From assembly GCF_900086585.1 (NCBI RefSeq), contig NZ_FLKM01000009.1, positions 1,178,001 through 1,242,000 on the forward strand: a stretch of DNA of 64,000 nucleotides. The letters run 5' to 3'. Position 1 is the first letter of the stretch; every line of letters begins with the position of its first letter. A program made the translations under genes and the position numbers. Origin of the DNA: Emergencia timonensis (GTDB taxonomy: Bacteria; Bacillota; Clostridia; Peptostreptococcales; Anaerovoracaceae). Below are positions 54,858-63,621 of the stretch, in pieces. The notes below the pieces were generated by a model, which worked only from the letters and a program-made list of their open reading frames with translations, was not told the DNA's origin and ran no database searches.

Positions 54858-56063
54858 TTATTTTTTTGTTGTTATCACGTCCTGTTCTTTTACTGACTGT
54901 TGCTTCAAAATCTGCTTGTGTCGGTCTGTCAGTTTCGCATGGTCGAGAATGTCTTTTACAACCTGCGTCTGGTTGATTTCATCAAGTTTAATCGCAACCT
55001 TTAAGGTCGGGGCAACTTGATGAGATAGCCAGTTCAGCGTCCTTTGGAAGGAGTAAGGCTCTGGTTTTGTGGTTAGTTTTAATCGTTCACGATTGTTCCC
55101 AATAAACCAAGCCCATTCTTCATTCAGTTTCCAATCAGAACGAGGTTTGGAATCGTCTTTATCTACAAAACGGATATACCGATTGATAATTTTAAAGGCG
55201 GTATGCTCTGGATTGTCATAGACGAGTAAATCACGGACTGCATAATAGGCACGCTCATTTTTCAATCGAATCTCAAAACGGTTTTTTACTTCTGCGTCTT
55301 CAATGGGAATATCATTTTTCTTGTACTGCTCGTAGTCCTTTTCATAGATACAGAAATAAACTTCACTTTGTAATGAACCGATATAGAGGGTGTTTCCCAT
55401 ACATTCCTTTTCCTCTTTGCGTACCAGTTCGCCACTGCGATAGCTTTTAAAACTGCGGAAGACGGAGATACATTCTTCCTGTTGGCACTTTTCAGTGAGT
55501 ACAGGGATATTTAAAATCCCTGTCTTATCGTTAATGGCAAGGTCAAGGCGTTTCATCACACCGCCAGCCACCAAAACGTCCATAAAGAACTCATACCAGC
55601 TTCTTTGTTGTGCCAGAAGATAGCTTTCAAATTGTCTGCACCCACGACCTTTCAATTCCACCAGAACTCCTTTGTCCAGTTCATGGGAGCAAAGGACGAA
55701 TATGTCGCCTAAAGCATAATGCTCTGAATAAGAATAGAAACCATAGTCCTCATGAAGAAAATAGGACAGTTTCAGTTGTAAGATGTTTTCGACCACCTGC
55801 TGTACGTCTGTTGTCGGAAAGCGAATTCTTACATAATCAAACAGCATTTCAAGGGGAGCGTCGGGATTGAAGCGTTCCAGAGCTTCCCAAAGGGACTGCT
55901 GTAAATCCTCTGATGGCTTGACTTTTCCTGTTTCAATATCGCTTAGATACTGCCTTGTAATACCAGTCGCAACAGCTAAACGGTTTTGAGATAGTCCATA
56001 AGCCAAGCGTTTTTCTTTTAAATGCTGTAACCAAGTTTGTTCATTCAGTAAAAATCCCTCCAA
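54858..56063 (-). CDS. orf20: Tn916 Orf20, MobT-type relaxase
   Basis: 401 residues. An XRE helix-turn-helix (YGLSQNRLAVATGITRQYLSDIETGK) spans residues 17-45. A Rep_trans rolling-circle domain with LDLAINDKTGILNIP and the Tyr of YKKNDIPIEDAEVKNRFEIR region follows. It nicks oriT and supports rolling-circle replication of the circular element. It lies just downstream of oriT. Confidence 0.95.
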   Translation of the reverse strand: MEGFLLNEQTWLQHLKEKRLAYGLSQNRLAVATGITRQYLSDIETGKVKPSEDLQQSLWEALERFNPDAPLEMLFDYVRIRFPTTDVQQVVENILQLKLSYFLHEDYGFYSYSEHYALGDIFVLCSHELDKGVLVELKGRGCRQFESYLLAQQRSWYEFFMDVLVAGGVMKRLDLAINDKTGILNIPVLTEKCQQEECISVFRSFKSYRSGELVRKEEKECMGNTLYIGSLQSEVYFCIYEKDYEQYKKNDIPIEDAEVKNRFEIRLKNERAYYAVRDLLVYDNPEHTAFKIINRYIRFVDKDDSKPRSDWKLNEEWAWFIGNNRERLKLTTKPEPYSFQRTLNWLSHQVAPTLKVAIKLDEINQTQVVKDILDHAKLTDRHKQILKQQSVKEQDVITTKK

Positions 56064-56240
56064 TCAAAAAGGCGTATGTCAACTTTTAAAGCCCATTTGA
56101 CATACGCTGAAATTTTGTAAATCCCTTGTAACCAAAGGATTTTCTAATGTTTTTTTGACTGTTTCCTGTCGATTTGTACCCCCCTGTTAGATACGGGGGG
56201 TTAAGTGCTGGCGTGGCTATTGCCACACCAGCCAGCAAGA
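56064..56240. other. oriT: Tn916 origin of transfer (oriT) region
   Basis: The orf20-orf21 gap. A 24-bp inverted repeat at 56178-56201 has arms ACCCCCC and GGGGGGT around TGTTAGATAC. Read on the minus strand it closely resembles the oriT nick repeat of ICEBs1 as I recall it. A second repeat pairs GCGTATGTCAA with TTGACATACGC, near 56071-56105, and a third GCTGGC/GCCAGC near 56208-56236. Confidence 0.88.
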
Positions 56241-57626
56241 TCAGTCCACACCTGCGACTTCCGCTTCGCACGTCGCCTGCGTGGACTGTCTGCTGTTGGA
56301 TAACTTTTTAATTTCCTCCAAGAAATCATATCCTTTTGGTACAAGGGGAGTATAAAACTCTGATATGACACTTGTTCCTACATCAACATAGCCACGACCT
56401 TTGATTCGCTTTAAGAAGAAATCCTTTTGTACGTCACTGCCAAACATCATGCCATAGCCCATTTCAGACATACGACCTAAAGCCACTCTGAAATTAAACT
56501 GATCACGGATTCCGTCGCCTAAATATTTTGCGTCTGGACGTTGACAAGCCAGTATTAGAAAGAAGCCAGCTTGACGACCTAACATGACAATCTGTTTCAG
56601 CTTATTCATAACTGCGGTGTTTTCTTTTGTTCCCAGCATTTCCATGAAAGCGACGTATTCATCAAAGATTAAGAAGTGTGCCGGGAGACCTAAGTAAGCA
56701 TAATTTTTGCCAGTCTTATAGTTCTTCATCTGCTTCATTTCCTCACTACGTTTCATCATTTCTTCATAGAATGTTTCAATGCAAGAAAGCAAGTCTTCTT
56801 TTCTATAGTAGACATTTGCCATCACAGAACCTAAGTCCGCAAGATCAGCATTTTTCGGGTCAAGAATATACAGTTTTGAATCTGTATGAAGCAAGGCTTC
56901 AATCAGTGTCAGTATAAAGTAAGTTTTACCGCCACCTGTACCACCAGCAATCAACATATGAGGGAGCTTATCATATTCCCACCATACGTTTTTCATTAAG
57001 CGAAGTTTACCATCTTTAGCTTCTACTTCATCAATAGAAATACGACTGGCTATGGTGTCATAGAGCAAAGTATATTCCACATAGGAATCCTTTAACTCTT
57101 TATCCGTCAGCTCACAGTACAAGCCACTCTCTAATTTCTTTTCCAAGTGTAAGAGTTGGTCTTGATATTTTCCCAGCGTGATTTCCACCCGTATCTGTAT
57201 CAAGCCATTTTTAAGTCGATAATACATTTTAGGGAAGTAGGTTATCTTTTCCTTTGTACGACCAGCACTATCTTTAAAGAAACCCTCTGTTTTGACCTGT
57301 TCAGATTCATACCACTTGTTTTCAAGTATCATCTTTGCCAGTTTTTGACGGTGGTAAAGTTGTTTAACCGTATCATAGCGAACCCGTTTGAATACAAACG
57401 CTACCAGCAAGCAGATAAGAATTGCGACACTGAAACTGATAATTAAATAGGGAATGTCAATCTTATCTGCTTGTGATAGGTTAAAATCCTGCCAGTTGAT
57501 CTGCTGGATTGTCTTCACATGAAACAGTCCGACAACCAGCAGGAAAACAGGCAGGAGTGACGCTATCGTAAAATGAAAGACTAAATCTTTACCAGATGGG
57601 CGAATCCTTTTACCACGCTGTTTCAT
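56241..57626 (-). CDS. orf21: Tn916 Orf21, FtsK/SpoIIIE-type coupling protein
   Basis: 461 residues with two amino-terminal membrane segments, then a P-loop ATPase. Walker A is IAGGTGGGKTYFIL near residue 233 and Walker B is HFLIFDEYVAFM near 320. It delivers the nicked DNA-relaxase complex to the channel (TcpA/ConQ role). Confidence 0.95.
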   Translation of the reverse strand: MKQRGKRIRPSGKDLVFHFTIASLLPVFLLVVGLFHVKTIQQINWQDFNLSQADKIDIPYLIISFSVAILICLLVAFVFKRVRYDTVKQLYHRQKLAKMILENKWYESEQVKTEGFFKDSAGRTKEKITYFPKMYYRLKNGLIQIRVEITLGKYQDQLLHLEKKLESGLYCELTDKELKDSYVEYTLLYDTIASRISIDEVEAKDGKLRLMKNVWWEYDKLPHMLIAGGTGGGKTYFILTLIEALLHTDSKLYILDPKNADLADLGSVMANVYYRKEDLLSCIETFYEEMMKRSEEMKQMKNYKTGKNYAYLGLPAHFLIFDEYVAFMEMLGTKENTAVMNKLKQIVMLGRQAGFFLILACQRPDAKYLGDGIRDQFNFRVALGRMSEMGYGMMFGSDVQKDFFLKRIKGRGYVDVGTSVISEFYTPLVPKGYDFLEEIKKLSNSRQSTQATCEAEVAGVD

Positions 57627-57654
57627 GCGAAAAAGTCTCCTTTCTACCTAGCGA

Positions 57655-58041
57655 CTATTTGTCTTGTGTCGGTTCTTTCTTTGCTTGTGGTTGAGCTTTG
57701 AATGAACTAGAATCCTTTGTCAGCACAATATCGTCTGCCTTGATATACCAGTCAACATCTGCTCCTTGATAGGTGGCAGTAGCAACGGTGTCCGCAATGG
57801 GATTGATAAGTTCCACCCGTGCGTTATAATCAAACTCTTTCAAAGGCACGCTGGCAGGAATACTTACTTGAATCATGCGTCCTTGTCCTTTGGATTTTAA
57901 GTCATAGGTACGTTCCTTGATTTCATCTGAAACCGACCCGTCTTCATTTTGGATTCTCACTTCACGACGTAGAGCAGAGAATTTCAATTCTCCAAAAGTC
58001 GTGTCTTTATCTAATACAATGCCATTTGCTAATCTCATCAT
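57655..58041 (-). CDS. orf22: Tn916 Orf22, YdcP/DUF961 family protein
   Basis: 128 residues matching the DUF961 group found at the leading end of Tn916/ICEBs1 elements. It has a TYDLKSKGQGRMIQVSIPA segment. The paralogue orf23 lies upstream. The role in replication or transfer is not well defined; related helicase-processivity factors occur in ICEBs1. Confidence 0.9.
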   Translation of the reverse strand: MMRLANGIVLDKDTTFGELKFSALRREVRIQNEDGSVSDEIKERTYDLKSKGQGRMIQVSIPASVPLKEFDYNARVELINPIADTVATATYQGADVDWYIKADDIVLTKDSSSFKAQPQAKKEPTQDK

Positions 58042-58056
58042 TTTTCCTCTCTTTCT

Positions 58057-58371
58057 TTATTCTTTTATCATGTCGTCAGCATGTAAAAGGTAATTTGTAA
58101 AACCACGAGTGCCGATTTTGTAGCCCTCTGCGGTAATACGTGGATTGACTAACTTCACACGTTCCTCAAAGCCGAAATGTTTTTCGCCAGCTTCAGCAGG
58201 AAGCACCACCACAATATCATCTGCTCTTTGAACATCAGAATAGAGATTATAGCTTCTTGATAAGACAGTTAGCCGTCCGTTGATTCTTCGCTGAACGACT
58301 TTATCCTCGCCAGCAAATTCTAAATTGCCGAATGTTTTTTCCATGTTGGGAATCACAAATTTAAGTTCCAT
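58057..58371 (-). CDS. orf23: Tn916 Orf23, YdcP/DUF961 family protein
   Basis: 104 residues, a shorter DUF961 paralogue with FAGEDKVVQRRINGRLTVLS and VLPAEAGEKHFGFEERVKLV. It is preceded by AAAGGATAGG. It starts the long transfer operon that ends at orf13. Confidence 0.9.
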   Translation of the reverse strand: MELKFVIPNMEKTFGNLEFAGEDKVVQRRINGRLTVLSRSYNLYSDVQRADDIVVVLPAEAGEKHFGFEERVKLVNPRITAEGYKIGTRGFTNYLLHADDMIKE

Positions 58372-58393
58372 ATTTTTACCTATCCTTTCTTTT

Positions 58394-58468
58394 TTATTGG
58401 CTGAATGAATGTTTGATGGTCTTAAAGAGTGGGGAACGACCTTTTGATTCTTGATTTTTTGTTTTCAT
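58394..58468 (-). CDS. orf24: Tn916 Orf24, 24-residue peptide
   Basis: ATG 58468 with AAAGGAAGTG in front encodes a 24-residue peptide opening MKTKNQESKGRSPLFKTIK. It is the first small frame of the transfer operon. The function is unknown. Confidence 0.7.
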   Translation of the reverse strand: MKTKNQESKGRSPLFKTIKHSFSQ

Positions 58469-58707
58469 AAGTTCACTTCCTTTCAAAATCGGGTAAAAAA
58501 ATAGACACCTCATTTTTTGAAGTGTCTACCTATTAAATATTCAAATTTTATTGGAAGTATCTTTATATCTTCACTTTTCAAGGATAAATCGTCGTATCAA
58601 AGCTCATTCATAAGTAGTAAATTAGTAGTAAATTGAGTGGTTTTGACCTTGATAAAGTGTGATAAGTCCAGTTTTTATGCGGATAACTAGATTTTTATGC
58701 TATTTTT

Positions 58708-59150
58708 CTATTAAAAAAATCATTGTAGATGGAACAAAGCTGCTGATCGGTATCTATCTTGCGACATTCCCGATTGTCTTCGCATGGGGAATTCTGGCAT
58801 GCAGTTTGGTGGAGTATACACCGATTTTCGAATGGGTTTCCTATCCATTTGGCTTCTTTATGGACGTTCTTGGTGTCGAAAACGCTTTTGAAGCGGCTCC
58901 GGCTGCCATCGTTGGGTTCATCGACATGTTTATTCCGGCGTTGCTTGCAATCAATATCCCATCGATAGCTACAAGATGGATGATTGCGGTATTGTCTTTG
59001 GTACAGATCATATTTATGACAGAAGTAGGCGTGCTGGCAATGCAGACAGATGCGGGACTGAATGTAAAAAATTTATTGATCATTTTCCTGGAAAGGACGA
59101 TCATTGCGATTCCAATTATCGTGTTGGCTGCGCATTTTGTATTTGCATAG
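58708..59150 (+). pseudogene. yjiH: YjiH-family membrane protein, 3' part after Tn916
   Basis: The coupling bases CTATTA (58708-58713) plus AAAAAATC continue the frame of the 5' part as DF-SI-KKIIVDGTKLL, giving a full-length protein of about 458 residues when the element is removed. Four hydrophobic segments follow, including PIFEWVSYPFGFFMDVLGV and AAPAAIVGFIDMFIP. Without its front part it is not expected to be functional. Confidence 0.9.
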
Positions 59151-59218
59151 CGATATTGAGAAGAGGACTCGGGAATTAACCAATGAGTTGAAATATGATA
59201 GAAAGAGAGAATTTTGAT

Positions 59219-60577
59219 ATGAAATATGATTTATTATTGAAAGGTGGGCAGGTCTTTACAGAAGGCAGATTGCAGGAGGCAGACATTTATGTAAAAGATG
59301 GAGTGATTGCACAGATTGGAAAGGATCTTGAAAAGGCGGATGCGGAAAAAGTTTTAACAGTGGACGGAGATTATGTGCTGCCTGGATTCATCGATCCCCA
59401 TGTGCATTTGAACGATCCGGGATTGACCAACAGCGAGGATTTTTACACGGGGACATGTGCAGCCGCAGCAGGAGGCGTCACGACTGTTTTGGAGCATCCG
59501 CTCACAGCACCTCTTCCTGCAACAGAAGATGCCTTTGTCAGCAAAAGAAAAATTGGTGAGAGCAAGGTTGTTGTAGATTTTGCGTTGTTTGGGGCATGTG
59601 CACCTGACAATGAAAGGTCGATGAAAAAAATTATTGATAGCGGCGCCGCTGCATTTAAGACATTTCTGCCGTATTCCTCAGAAATACCGATGCTCAGTGA
59701 TAATCAGGTATTGGATAAGATGCGCTTTCTCAGTGATAAAGATATCGTGTTGGCGATTCATTGCGAGAATAACGATATTGTTGAGAAGTCTACTGCAAGG
59801 ATGCAGGAACTGGGGAAAACAAAATTTAGCGATTATCCTGATGGAAGACCGGCGATAGCGGAGATTGAGGCGGTTTCAAGGATGTGTCTCTTTGCAAAAG
59901 TTACGGGATGCAAAATCAATATTGCCCATTGTTCTCTGGCTGAGGCAGTCGATGTCGTGGAACAAAACAAACGAGAGGGAGTAAACGTCTCTGTAGAAAC
60001 TTGTCCGCAATATCTGTTGTTCGATCGCAGTACCTTGGACAGTTGGCGGGAGTTTTCCATCTGCAATCCGCCGGTTCGAGAAGCGGAAGATGTGGAAAAC
60101 CTCTGGAACCGTTTATTCGATGGGAAGATAGACTGGGTATGCAGCGATCATTCCACCTATACTATTGAAGAAAAGATGGCAGGTGGAGGAAATCCTTTTG
60201 GCACGCCGGCTGGCATAGCGGGAATTCAGCATACTTACCAGCTTCTTTTCTCTGAAGGGGTAGTCAAAAGAGGCCTGCCTTTAGAGAAATTTGTAGAACT
60301 GTCCAGCAGTAATGCGGCGAAGAGGTACAGGCTTTATCCGCAAAAAGGCTTGATTGCTGTTGGAGCAGATGCGGACTTCGCGATTTTGAATCCGGATAAG
60401 GAGTGGATCATTCGAAAAGAAGATTTAAAGCAGATGATAAAGTGGACGCCGTATGACGGCATGACGCTGAGAGGAAAGGTGGAAAAGACCATAGCAAACG
60501 GCAGAGAAGTATATGACGGAGAGGACGTCCTTGCCAGACCTGGAAGCGGCAGATACCTCACGCCGCTTCCAGAATGA
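59219..60577 (+). CDS. allB: Allantoinase-like cyclic amidohydrolase
   Basis: 452 residues from ATG 59219; an earlier in-frame ATG (59195) has no ribosome site. Metal ligands His61 and His63 sit in IDPHVHLNDPG. The carbamylated-lysine motif AAFKTFLPY has Lys147, and the Asp is in CSDHSTYT. The pattern is that of allantoinases/hydantoinases, which open allantoin to allantoate. It is directly downstream of the split yjiH and 17 bp before the next hydrolase. Allantoinase is favoured over hydantoinase by the partner gene and TCAAAAGGVTT motif, but dihydropyrimidine substrates are possible. Confidence 0.86.
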   Translation: MKYDLLLKGGQVFTEGRLQEADIYVKDGVIAQIGKDLEKADAEKVLTVDGDYVLPGFIDPHVHLNDPGLTNSEDFYTGTCAAAAGGVTTVLEHPLTAPLPATEDAFVSKRKIGESKVVVDFALFGACAPDNERSMKKIIDSGAAAFKTFLPYSSEIPMLSDNQVLDKMRFLSDKDIVLAIHCENNDIVEKSTARMQELGKTKFSDYPDGRPAIAEIEAVSRMCLFAKVTGCKINIAHCSLAEAVDVVEQNKREGVNVSVETCPQYLLFDRSTLDSWREFSICNPPVREAEDVENLWNRLFDGKIDWVCSDHSTYTIEEKMAGGGNPFGTPAGIAGIQHTYQLLFSEGVVKRGLPLEKFVELSSSNAAKRYRLYPQKGLIAVGADADFAILNPDKEWIIRKEDLKQMIKWTPYDGMTLRGKVEKTIANGREVYDGEDVLARPGSGRYLTPLPE

Positions 60578-60594
60578 GAGGAGATGAATAGAAG

Positions 60595-61809
60595 ATGGAT
60601 ATAGAAAAAGAACTCACCTGGATAGAGAATGCGATTGAGGAACTTTCGAAGACAGCAGAGAAGGATGGAATCAGTTGGAGGGCGTCATATACGCCCGAAG
60701 ATCAAAAAGGGACGGAGCTTCTGAAAGCGTGGATGGAAGAGAAAGGGTTTTGTACTTATTTTGATGAAGTGGGGAATCTTTTCGGCAGGATAGCAGGAAA
60801 GAAAGAGGAAGTGATTTTGACCGGCTCCCACAGAGATACCGTAAAAAATGGCGGAAAATATGATGGAGCGCTGGGCGTCATTACGGCGATAGAAGGTATC
60901 AGTGCGCTGTACCAAAAATATGGACGGCCGGAGAAAACCGTAGAAGTCGCCGCGTTCTGTGAAGAGGAGGCTTCCAGATTTCCTACAGGATTTATCGGAA
61001 GCTCAGGGATTACCGGAGAGTTGAGCGAAAAGGATTTGAATGAGAAGGATGATGATGGAATAACTGTGAAGGAGGCAATGGAAGGAGCAGGCTATTATAA
61101 AGAAGGGGTTTTGCCCCAAAAAAGAAGCGACATCCTAAGGACGGTAGAATTGCATATTGAACAGGGAAATGTTCTCGAATATCAAAAAAAGGACCTGGGT
61201 ATCGTAACATCCATTGTCGGAGTACATCAGGGATATCTCTATTTTGAGGGTCATCAGAATCATGCAGGAACGACCCCCATGAGCATTAGGAACGATCCCG
61301 TACCGGTTGCGGCAGAGTTGATATCCAAAATGTCAAAGTGGGCAGACGCAAAGGAGGATCGCGTTGTCTGCACCTTTGGCAGCATGAGCTTGGAACCGGG
61401 GGAAGCAAATGTCATTCCAGGCGCTATGAAAATCACCTTTGATATCAGGTCTGTTGACCAATCGCTGTTGGAAGAGGCGGAAGCACTGATCGCTTATCTG
61501 AAAGCGGCCAATGGGGAGAAAATTAAAATTGGAATTGAATATTTGGTAAAGGATGATCCGATCAGAATGGACGATGAGGGAATCGCCATCATGCAGAAGA
61601 TTGCCGATGAAGAAAAGTATGCCTATATGCTGATCGATAGTGGGGCTGGGCATGACTCTCAGTTGTTTGCAAGATATTTTAAATCTAATATGATATTTTT
61701 GCCGAGTAAGGATGGGATTAGCCATTCTCCAGAAGAATTTACAGATATTAGGCGGTCTGCGGACGGATATCGGTTGCTGAAGGCATACATGAAAGAGTTG
61801 GCATGGTAG
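60595..61809 (+). CDS. allC: Allantoate amidohydrolase / N-carbamoyl amino-acid hydrolase (M20 family)
   Basis: 404 residues, a zinc amidohydrolase of the AllC/HyuC type. It has GSHRDTVKNGGKYDGALGV, the acid-base EEEASRF, the LHIEQG motif and HQNHAGTTPMS of the dimerisation lid. AllC converts allantoate to ureidoglycine with release of ammonia and CO2; sister enzymes hydrolyse N-carbamoyl amino acids. Paired with the allantoinase-like gene it completes a two-step ureide pathway. AGAGGAGATG is the ribosome site. Confidence 0.88.
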   Translation: MDIEKELTWIENAIEELSKTAEKDGISWRASYTPEDQKGTELLKAWMEEKGFCTYFDEVGNLFGRIAGKKEEVILTGSHRDTVKNGGKYDGALGVITAIEGISALYQKYGRPEKTVEVAAFCEEEASRFPTGFIGSSGITGELSEKDLNEKDDDGITVKEAMEGAGYYKEGVLPQKRSDILRTVELHIEQGNVLEYQKKDLGIVTSIVGVHQGYLYFEGHQNHAGTTPMSIRNDPVPVAAELISKMSKWADAKEDRVVCTFGSMSLEPGEANVIPGAMKITFDIRSVDQSLLEEAEALIAYLKAANGEKIKIGIEYLVKDDPIRMDDEGIAIMQKIADEEKYAYMLIDSGAGHDSQLFARYFKSNMIFLPSKDGISHSPEEFTDIRRSADGYRLLKAYMKELAW

Positions 61810-61917
61810 AAATTGGTGCAGACGAAGGCAAGTTGATTGTATTTGAATTTCTATCGTAGTATGCTAAAATAGAATCGTTCTATTTGATGATAGATGTATA
61901 CTTGAAGGAGCAAGAAG

Positions 61918-62952
61918 ATGGTGAAAGAGTATTACGACATATGTAAGTTTGGCTGTTTAAGCATAAAAAGTACGCCTTTTCATGTTCTGCAAGGGTTGGC
62001 AATTATCATGATCATCGAGGGCGAGTTAAAATTTACTACAGTAGGAAACACGACAATGCTGACAGAAGGACAGATTGAGATTATAAATGTAAAGGAGCCT
62101 GTGAAGTTAGAGGCTGTGGCAGACGAATGCAGATTATGGTTTCTCTATTTTGAAAGAATCTTTGTGGATTCCATTCGAGATGACTTTGAATACGTCCTTT
62201 ATAACTGCAATGAAGGGAACTTTTTTGGAGTAAAAGCAAGTAAAGAGCAGATTGATCTGCTGAAACGCAAATTTCTTGCGATGCTGACAGCAGGGGAAGA
62301 AGGAGAAAACTCGATTACGATTGAAAAAATGGCAAGAGATATCTTAGAGTTTATCTGGCCTAATTTCAACGTAGTGGAATATATGTTTGCGGATAAAACC
62401 GAGAGCGGAGAACGATTCAAAGATATCAGTATCTATATGTTTAAAAATATAGAGAAAAAGTTTTCTTTAGGAAATATTGCTCAAAATGTATACCTCAGTG
62501 CGCCTTACCTTTCCAGGGAGTTTTCTCTTAACTTGAAGAAAACCTGCAGCGAAATCATCAATTACTATCGGACGATCAATGTAGTCATTCAACTGATCGA
62601 TACAGATAAGACACTATCATATATTGCGGAAACCAGTGGGTTTTCATCGACGACCTATTATAATAAGGTGTTCTTAAAATTCCTGGGTTGTTCACCATCT
62701 AAATTTCGCGCCGCAAACAAGAATCAGCGATTTCATTATGTGGTTGAACCGCTGAAACTGCAAGAATTAGAGAATGTGCTCAGTTATATGAGACAAAAGG
62801 AAATAGCTGGAAGAAATGTAACGATCGCATACTCTGCAGACAGAGAAACCTTTGAGGAACAACTTGTAAATGACGGAGAAGAGCAAAGGGAATATACAAT
62901 TAAAGTGACTTTAAATCCAGGAGAATCTCTGCGTATTGTAAAGAAAATATAG
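61918..62952 (+). CDS. AraC family regulator of the ureide operon (likely)
   Basis: 344 residues. A cupin-like sensor domain covers about 1-130 (FHVLQGLAIIMIIEGELKF). A carboxy-terminal double helix-turn-helix lies at about 180-270 (FSLGNIAQNVYLSAPYLSREF, FSSTTYYNKVFLKFLGCSPSKFR), and a further 70-residue tail follows. AAGGAG lies ten bases before the ATG. It follows the allB-allC pair on the same strand, so it is the probable ureide-responsive activator (inference). Confidence 0.85.
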   Translation: MVKEYYDICKFGCLSIKSTPFHVLQGLAIIMIIEGELKFTTVGNTTMLTEGQIEIINVKEPVKLEAVADECRLWFLYFERIFVDSIRDDFEYVLYNCNEGNFFGVKASKEQIDLLKRKFLAMLTAGEEGENSITIEKMARDILEFIWPNFNVVEYMFADKTESGERFKDISIYMFKNIEKKFSLGNIAQNVYLSAPYLSREFSLNLKKTCSEIINYYRTINVVIQLIDTDKTLSYIAETSGFSSTTYYNKVFLKFLGCSPSKFRAANKNQRFHYVVEPLKLQELENVLSYMRQKEIAGRNVTIAYSADRETFEEQLVNDGEEQREYTIKVTLNPGESLRIVKKI

Positions 62953-62967
62953 AGAAACTGGCGCTGA

Positions 62968-63012
62968 GACTGCGTACTGATATGGGAAGGATTCATCAGT
63001 ACGCAGTCTTTT
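62968..63012 (+). terminator. Terminator of the AraC gene
   Basis: GACTGCGTACTGAT (62968-62981) pairs with ATCAGTACGCAGTC (62995-63008), followed by TTTT. Confidence 0.9.
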
Positions 63013-63080
63013 ATATTGATTAATATATAACTGATCAAAAAAGAACATTTATTATGTAGCACAACAGAATCAGAAAAAGG

Positions 63081-63374
63081 TGAGGGAAAGGACTGCGGCG
63101 GCTGCTCGCTTTTTTCCCTATCCCTGCGGGGAAAAATGCTGTTGATTTTGCCATAGCAGTGCGGGCAGGCCGTTTTACAGCAATAGCGGAAGAAGCAATC
63201 GTGTATTTAGTGAGCCAGGACAAGGATTTTCAGTCAATTGCAAGTGCGGTGAAGAGAGAAACATATGCAGATTTTCAATTGAGAAAGATCGAGAACGTAT
63301 TGCAGGGTTACAGCAAATACCCGAGGGATTACGAACCTGCAGGCCATATATCAATTGCTGCTGGAGGAGTTTAG
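63081..63374 (+). pseudogene. PIN/NYN-like nuclease remnant
   Basis: An open frame with the segments AGKNAVDFAIAVRAGRFTA and EEAIVYLVSQDKDFQSIASA. These match the second half of PIN-like (NYN-type) proteins, which read KNALDFQL...YIIVSNDKGF. The amino-terminal half with the first acidic residue is missing and there is no ribosome site. The carboxy end reads into sequence without family features. Confidence 0.5.
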
Positions 63375-63621
63375 CCGCGAGGCGGGAAAAGCATTTTACC
63401 AACGGACAAAAGAACTGTTTTACGCGCAGTTCTAGTTCGCTGTGAAGTGTAAAAGAGAACATAAGCAATATGGTGGAGGATTAGCCACTCTCTGTAGATT
63501 GGCAGAAAGATTATGGGGAAACGTGGTTTGATAACTAAACGGTAAAGAAAAACAATTGCACAGCCACTTCTTAATCTGTATAATAGTAAGCAGCTATATA
63601 TTTTATTTAATTTAAAGCGTA

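Larger units (their letters stand above)
40676..58707. mobile_element. Tn916: Complete Tn916 conjugative transposon with tet(M)
   Basis: 18,032 bp, which equals the published Tn916 length as I remember it. Every standard Tn916 open frame is present in order, from int and xis at the left through orf8, orf7, orf9, orf6, tet(M), orf13 to orf24 at the right; the element lies in reverse orientation. The left end is AACAAAGTATAAATTTC and the right end CTAGATTTTTATGC followed by TATTTTT. Different 6-bp coupling sequences lie outside the two ends. It is inserted in a T-rich/A-rich site inside a YjiH-family gene, as expected of Tn916 Int. Confidence 0.97.
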
